A DNA stretch of 18,860 nt, from positions 1 to 18,860 of the forward strand of contig JADGQH010000027.1 in the NCBI GenBank assembly GCA_017881985.1, given 5' to 3'. Below, piece after piece: positions 13,845 to 18,860 of the stretch (its first letter is position 1; every line of letters begins with the position of its first letter). The position numbers and the translations under genes are program-made. This DNA is from Chloroflexota bacterium. Its GTDB lineage: Bacteria; Chloroflexota; Limnocylindria; Limnocylindrales; CSP1-4. The notes under the pieces were generated by a model that did no database searches, was not told the origin of the DNA, and worked only from the letters and a program-made list of their open reading frames with translations.

Positions 13845-14519
13845 TCAGTCGCGGGTCGCCGGCGGCTCGGGTGCCTCGTCCGGGCCAGAGGCGACCAGGG
13901 CGCCCCACTCGTGACGGTGGCCGGCCGGCGGCTCGGGCGGGCCGTCGAACGCCGGCAGCTCGTCGCGGGGCGTGTCCAGGCCGAGCACGATCCCGGGATC
14001 GCCCAGCTCGATGGTGCGCGAGGGGGCGGCGCCGGCCAGGGCCTCGGCGATCGCGGGCGGCATCTGATCTGGGGCGAGCGCGCGGAGCGTCGGCAGCATC
14101 GCGACCGGGACCAAAATCGGCCAGCCAGGCATGCCGAGGTATGCCGGACGGAGGAGCGTCGCGCGGTCCGTGCCGTGCGCCTCGATGAGCGAGGTGACCG
14201 TCTCGGCATCCAGCCAGCCCATCCGGGCGGGCCACACGAGCGCCGCGTCGGTGGCGTCGACCTCGGCCCGCGCGAGGTCGATCGCACGCGCCATCTGGCC
14301 CGCGGGCCCCAGCTCGAGCGGCGCGGGAGCTCCAAGGATCACGCTGGCACCGGCGAGGGCCGTGGCGACGGCGCCCTCCGGGTCCGGGACGACCACGACG
14401 ACCGGGAACGCGCCGCCGGCCCAGGCCAGGTCGACGAGGCGGCGTACGTTCGGGGTCCCGTCAACGTCGCGCAGGGCGGACTCGGGTGAGGCGGCCAGGA
14501 TGCACGCGGCGACGGTCAC
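13845..14519 (-). CDS. degenerate MobA/MocA-like nucleotidyltransferase-fold protein
   Basis: The only minus-strand gene, 224 residues. It aligns with the GT-A-like fold of MobA/MocA NTP transferases: ACILAAS at the N-terminus, LVDLAWAGGAFPVVVVV (about 28-44), GPAGQMARAIDLA (71-83, the G-M-S-S/G region), RPAYLGMPGWPILVP (124-138) and the closing DPGIVLGLDTPRDEL (174-188). The key elements are lost, however: the N-terminal GxxxRMGxxK loop reads SPESALRDVDG, and the metal-binding L-G-D-x-P motif reads VWPARMG. It is probably a pseudoenzyme or has a changed activity. A Pro/Glu-rich tail follows residue 190. GTG 14519 is chosen because it begins the conserved strand and follows TAGCAT by 7 bases; the frame stays open further upstream but that sequence is Arg/Cys-rich and lies across typA. 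Confidence 0.72.
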   Translation of the reverse strand: MTVAACILAASPESALRDVDGTPNVRRLVDLAWAGGAFPVVVVVPDPEGAVATALAGASVILGAPAPLELGPAGQMARAIDLARAEVDATDAALVWPARMGWLDAETVTSLIEAHGTDRATLLRPAYLGMPGWPILVPVAMLPTLRALAPDQMPPAIAEALAGAAPSRTIELGDPGIVLGLDTPRDELPAFDGPPEPPAGHRHEWGALVASGPDEAPEPPATRD

Positions 14520-14526
14520 GCCGGGG

Positions 14527-14532
14527 ATGCTA
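14527..14532 (-). promoter_or_regulatory. -10-like box TAGCAT of the minus-strand gene, leaderless
   Basis: Read on the minus strand, TAGCAT matches TANNNT and ends 7 bases before GTG 14519. There is no Shine-Dalgarno sequence. It supports the chosen start. Confidence 0.5.
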
Positions 14533-14536
14533 GCAG

Positions 14537-14548
14537 GCTCTCGAGAGC
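14537..14548. promoter_or_regulatory. perfect palindrome between divergent start sites, candidate operator
   Basis: GCTCTCGAGAGC is an exact 12-base inverted repeat. It lies 4 bases upstream of the minus-strand -10 box and 17 bases upstream of the typA -10-like box, a position where a bound dimeric regulator could affect both promoters. No regulator gene is adjacent, so the function is unproven. Confidence 0.45.
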
Positions 14549-14565
14549 ACGCACGGCACCTGTGC

Positions 14566-14571
14566 GACAAT
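14566..14571 (+). promoter_or_regulatory. -10-like box GACAAT of typA, near-leaderless
   Basis: GACAAT (context GCGACAATCGA) ends 10 bases before ATG 14582, with no Shine-Dalgarno sequence between. The same hexamer occurs before the ACT and Cys-rich genes. Confidence 0.45.
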
Positions 14572-14581
14572 CGAGCGGCCC

Positions 14582-16543
<1,962 letters not shown>

Positions 16544-16645
16544 CGATCGTGGTTCGGCGGAGGGCCGCGACCGCCCGGGAACCGCTGACGACCTGACGCG
16601 CCGCCGCCGCCGCGCCCGCGGTGTCGCGCGCTGCCGCCGCGCCGC

Positions 16646-16651
16646 TACCAT
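16646..16651 (+). promoter_or_regulatory. -10-like box TACCAT of the sensor kinase, leaderless
   Basis: TACCAT matches TANNNT and ends exactly 6 bases before ATG 16658. A GGAG abuts the ATG directly, too close to serve as a ribosome site. The rest of the 114-base gap after typA is C-rich with runs of GCC and shows no intrinsic terminator. Confidence 0.55.
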
Positions 16652-16657
16652 CTGGAG

Positions 16658-18265
16658 ATGGACCGGCTGAGGTCGACGCCCGTTCGCACCGTGGTCGGCG
16701 CGCTCGCAGTGATGGGTGCGGCGCTGGCCTTGACCACGCTCGCGGTGGCTGCCCTCGAAGGCGTGCTGCAGATCCCGGACGCATCCGCGACGTACCTGCT
16801 CGCGGTCGTCTCGATCGCCGTGGCATTCGGCACCGCGGCGGCCGTGGCAACGGCGATCGGCTCGTTCCTCCTCTACGACTTCCTGTTCGTCGCGCCGACG
16901 GGCGCCCTCATCGTCGCGAACGCGGAGGAGCTCCTCAACCTCCTCCTGCTGCTCGCGCTCGGCGTCGTCGTCGGGCAGCTGGCCGGGATGCAGCGGGGCC
17001 GGGCCGAGACGGCCGTGCTCCGCGAGCGCCAGGCACGGACCCAGTACCAGGTGGGCCGCGAGCTCGCGACCGCGGCGACCGCGCGCGAGGCGCTGCCCGG
17101 CCTCGTGAAGATCGTGGGCCAGGAGGTCGAGGCGACGCGCACGTGGATCGGGCTCGGCCCGGAGGTGGGGCAGGAGCGAGTGACGGCCGACAGCGACCCT
17201 TCGCCGGGACGGGCGGCGCCCGCGTCGTACCAGGTCCTGCAGCGCGTGCCGGGCGACGAGGGGACGGCGTGGGTGCGCGTCCACGACCCGCGCCCGGCCT
17301 CCGGTGAGCGGCGCGAGCCGGGTGGCGTCTCCTACCGGATCCCGATCACGGCAGGGGGAATCCCGCTCGGGTCGCTTTGGATCGTCCGCCGCAGGAGCGA
17401 CGGGCCGCCCGGCCGCGGCCACACGCGCGTGCTCGCCGCTGCGGCCGACCAGGTCGGCCAGGCGCTCGAGCGGGATCGCCTGGCCGACGAGGCCACCGGA
17501 GCGGAGATCGCCCGGCGTAGCGAGGCCGCCAAGACGGCCCTGCTCGACTCGGTCTCGCACGACCTGCGGACGCCGCTGGCCTCGATCCGCGCGGCGGCGG
17601 GGAGTCTCATGGACCCGACCGTGCCGCTCGACGACGAGGCCCGGATGGAGCGCGCTGCGTCGATCGACGGCCAGGCCGAGCGCCTCAACCGGCTCGTGAC
17701 CAACCTGCTCGACATGAGCCGCATCGAGGCGGGCGGCCTTCGCGCGCGCCTCGAGGTCTTCCCGCTGGAGGACCTGGTCCGGGCGACCGTCGCGCGGTTC
17801 GCCGGTCAGCTCGACGGCCGGACGGTGGCGGTCTCGATGCCGTCGGACCTGCCTCCGGTCTCGGTCGACGAGATCTTCATCGACGAGGTCGTCACCAATC
17901 TCCTGGAAAACGCGATCCGCCATGCGCCCCCGGTCGTGCCGATCCAGGTGAGCGCCGTCGCACAGGCGGACGGGACCGTCCGGCTGCGCGTCGAGGATGG
18001 CGGCCCCGGGGTCCCCGCCGCGGCGCTCGAGCGCGTCTTCGACAAGTTCTACCGCGTCCCCACGACGACCGACCGCGCCCAGCGCGGAAGCGGCCTCGGC
18101 CTGGCCGTCGTCCGCGGGTTCGTGGAGGCGATGGGCGGGCGCGTCTCGGCTCACCCGAGCGACCTCGGCGGCCTCGCGGTGGACGTCATGCTCCAGCCGG
18201 CCGTGAGACCGACACCGCCGCCGGCGCCCGAGGGACCGGGACAAGGACCGGGGGGCGGGACGTGA
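16658..18265 (+). CDS. KdpD-like sensor histidine kinase lacking the N-terminal KdpD domain
   Basis: Membrane histidine kinase of 535 residues that resembles the C-terminal two thirds of KdpD. Four closely packed membrane segments (about 11-33, 44-57, 60-78, 92-110; DUF4118-type with the YLLAVV...FLLYDFLFVAP pattern) are followed by a GAF-like domain (about 130-272). The kinase core then follows: H box SVSHDLRTPL with phospho-acceptor H301, N box NLLENAIRH (N418), G1 EDGGPGVP (446-453), F box FDKFYR (461-466) and G2 GSGLGL (477-482). The ~350-residue KdpD N-terminal segment (P-loop and USP domains) of E. coli KdpD is absent. A Pro/Gly-rich tail ends the protein. The stop overlaps or touches the response regulator start. 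K+ or ionic stress sensing is plausible but unproven, as no kdpFABC lies in the window. Confidence 0.92.
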   Translation: MDRLRSTPVRTVVGALAVMGAALALTTLAVAALEGVLQIPDASATYLLAVVSIAVAFGTAAAVATAIGSFLLYDFLFVAPTGALIVANAEELLNLLLLLALGVVVGQLAGMQRGRAETAVLRERQARTQYQVGRELATAATAREALPGLVKIVGQEVEATRTWIGLGPEVGQERVTADSDPSPGRAAPASYQVLQRVPGDEGTAWVRVHDPRPASGERREPGGVSYRIPITAGGIPLGSLWIVRRRSDGPPGRGHTRVLAAAADQVGQALERDRLADEATGAEIARRSEAAKTALLDSVSHDLRTPLASIRAAAGSLMDPTVPLDDEARMERAASIDGQAERLNRLVTNLLDMSRIEAGGLRARLEVFPLEDLVRATVARFAGQLDGRTVAVSMPSDLPPVSVDEIFIDEVVTNLLENAIRHAPPVVPIQVSAVAQADGTVRLRVEDGGPGVPAAALERVFDKFYRVPTTTDRAQRGSGLGLAVVRGFVEAMGGRVSAHPSDLGGLAVDVMLQPAVRPTPPPAPEGPGQGPGGGT

Positions 18266-18860
18266 TGCCCGGACCGCCGCCCGGCGCGGCAGTCCTGCTC
18301 GTGGAGGACGACGCCGCGACGCGGCGGGAGGTCGCCACGTTCCTGCGCGGCCATGGCTTCCGGGTCGACGAGGCGGGCAATGGCGCGACCGCCTGGGAAC
18401 GCTGGGCGGCGCAGCGGCCCGACCTGGTCGTGCTGGACCTGGGCCTGCCCGACCTGGACGGGGCGGTCCTGATCCGGCGCCTGCGGCGCGATGCGACGAC
18501 CCCGATCCTCGTCCTCTCGGCGCGCGACCGGGAGGCGGAGAAGGTGGCCGCGCTCGAGTCGGGCGCGGACGACTACGTGACCAAGCCGTTCGGGGCGGCC
18601 GAGCTGCTCGCCCGGATCCGGGCGGTCCTGCGCCGCGCGGCCGGGCCAGCTGCCGAGCCGACCGGGGCGGTCCTGGTCGGCCAGCTGCGGCTGGACGTCG
18701 CGCGTCACGAGGTGACGGTGTCGGGTCGGCCCGTCCAGCTGACGCCCCGCGAGTTCGAGGTCCTCAAGGTCCTGCTGGCGTCGGCCGGCCGCCTGGTCAC
18801 GCACGGCCGGCTGCTCCGCGCGGTGTGGGGCACCGCGTACTCGGACGAGGCCCACTACCT
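18265..18860 (+). CDS. KdpE-like OmpR-family response regulator (3' end outside window)
   Basis: DNA-binding response regulator, cut by the window end after 198 complete codons. The receiver domain (about residues 9-125) has the acidic pocket E14/D15/D16, phospho-acceptor D58 in VVLDLGLPD, S85 in LVLSAR and K107 in YVTKPFG. The OmpR/PhoB winged helix starts near residue 135, with LTPREFEVLKVLLASAGRLV and AVWG...DEAHYL, close to the KdpE pattern (LTPIEF, VWG, HYLR). ATG 18265 shares its A with the kinase stop; GTG 18262 is one codon upstream in frame and is an equally possible start. Coupling to the kinase gene indicates a cognate two-component pair. About 30 C-terminal residues should lie beyond the edge. 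Confidence 0.92.
   Translation, partial: MPGPPPGAAVLLVEDDAATRREVATFLRGHGFRVDEAGNGATAWERWAAQRPDLVVLDLGLPDLDGAVLIRRLRRDATTPILVLSARDREAEKVAALESGADDYVTKPFGAAELLARIRAVLRRAAGPAAEPTGAVLVGQLRLDVARHEVTVSGRPVQLTPREFEVLKVLLASAGRLVTHGRLLRAVWGTAYSDEAHY

Overview
This is a very GC-rich window (clearly above 70 % G+C by eye) of densely packed, almost entirely housekeeping bacterial genes, nearly all on the + strand. Gene content, very high third-position GC, frequent GTG starts, paired FemABX-like transferases beside murE and a KdpD-like sensor without its N-terminal domain together suggest a high-GC Chloroflexota-type bacterium, perhaps near Limnocylindria. That placement is inference and no rRNA is present to anchor it.

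Region 1 (about 1-6648) is one tightly coupled operon: a tyrosine recombinase of the XerC/XerD type, the lipid II flippase MurJ, two different FemABX-family aminoacyl transferases and MurE. All four junctions are 4-base stop/start overlaps (GTGA, GTGA, ATGA, GTGA), so translation is probably coupled. Apart from the recombinase, the operon makes and exports the peptidoglycan precursor. MurE has a D-E-D-P-R sequence where diaminopimelate-adding enzymes have DNPR. With the FemX pair next door this suggests a non-DAP, bridged peptidoglycan (for example ornithine or lysine).

Region 2 (6777-13376) is a stringent-response and tRNA-charging block: rel (bifunctional ppGpp synthetase/hydrolase), hisS and aspS. 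Two small genes sit between hisS and aspS: a DinB-like protein whose start overlaps the hisS stop, and a 91-residue protein with nine cysteines that I do not recognise. AspRS carries the His and Gly known from non-discriminating AspRS, so it may also make Asp-tRNA(Asn) for GatCAB.

Region 3 (13451-18860) holds a tandem-ACT-domain protein, a convergent minus-strand gene for a degenerate MobA-like nucleotidyltransferase, a divergent typA/bipA GTPase gene, and a KdpD-like histidine kinase followed by a KdpE-like response regulator cut by the window end.

The most coherent signal beyond the genes is regulatory. Six transcription-unit heads (rel, hisS, aspS, typA, the sensor kinase and the minus-strand gene) have a -10-like hexamer ending only 6-10 bases before the start codon and no usable Shine-Dalgarno sequence, as expected for leaderless mRNAs. 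The ACT gene and the Cys-rich gene instead have a GACAAT box, a leader of roughly 40-50 bases and a purine-rich ribosome site. A perfect 12-base palindrome lies between the divergent start sites at 14520-14581. I see no mobile element, CRISPR array, rRNA or tRNA gene. No gene-free stretch exceeds 150 bases.
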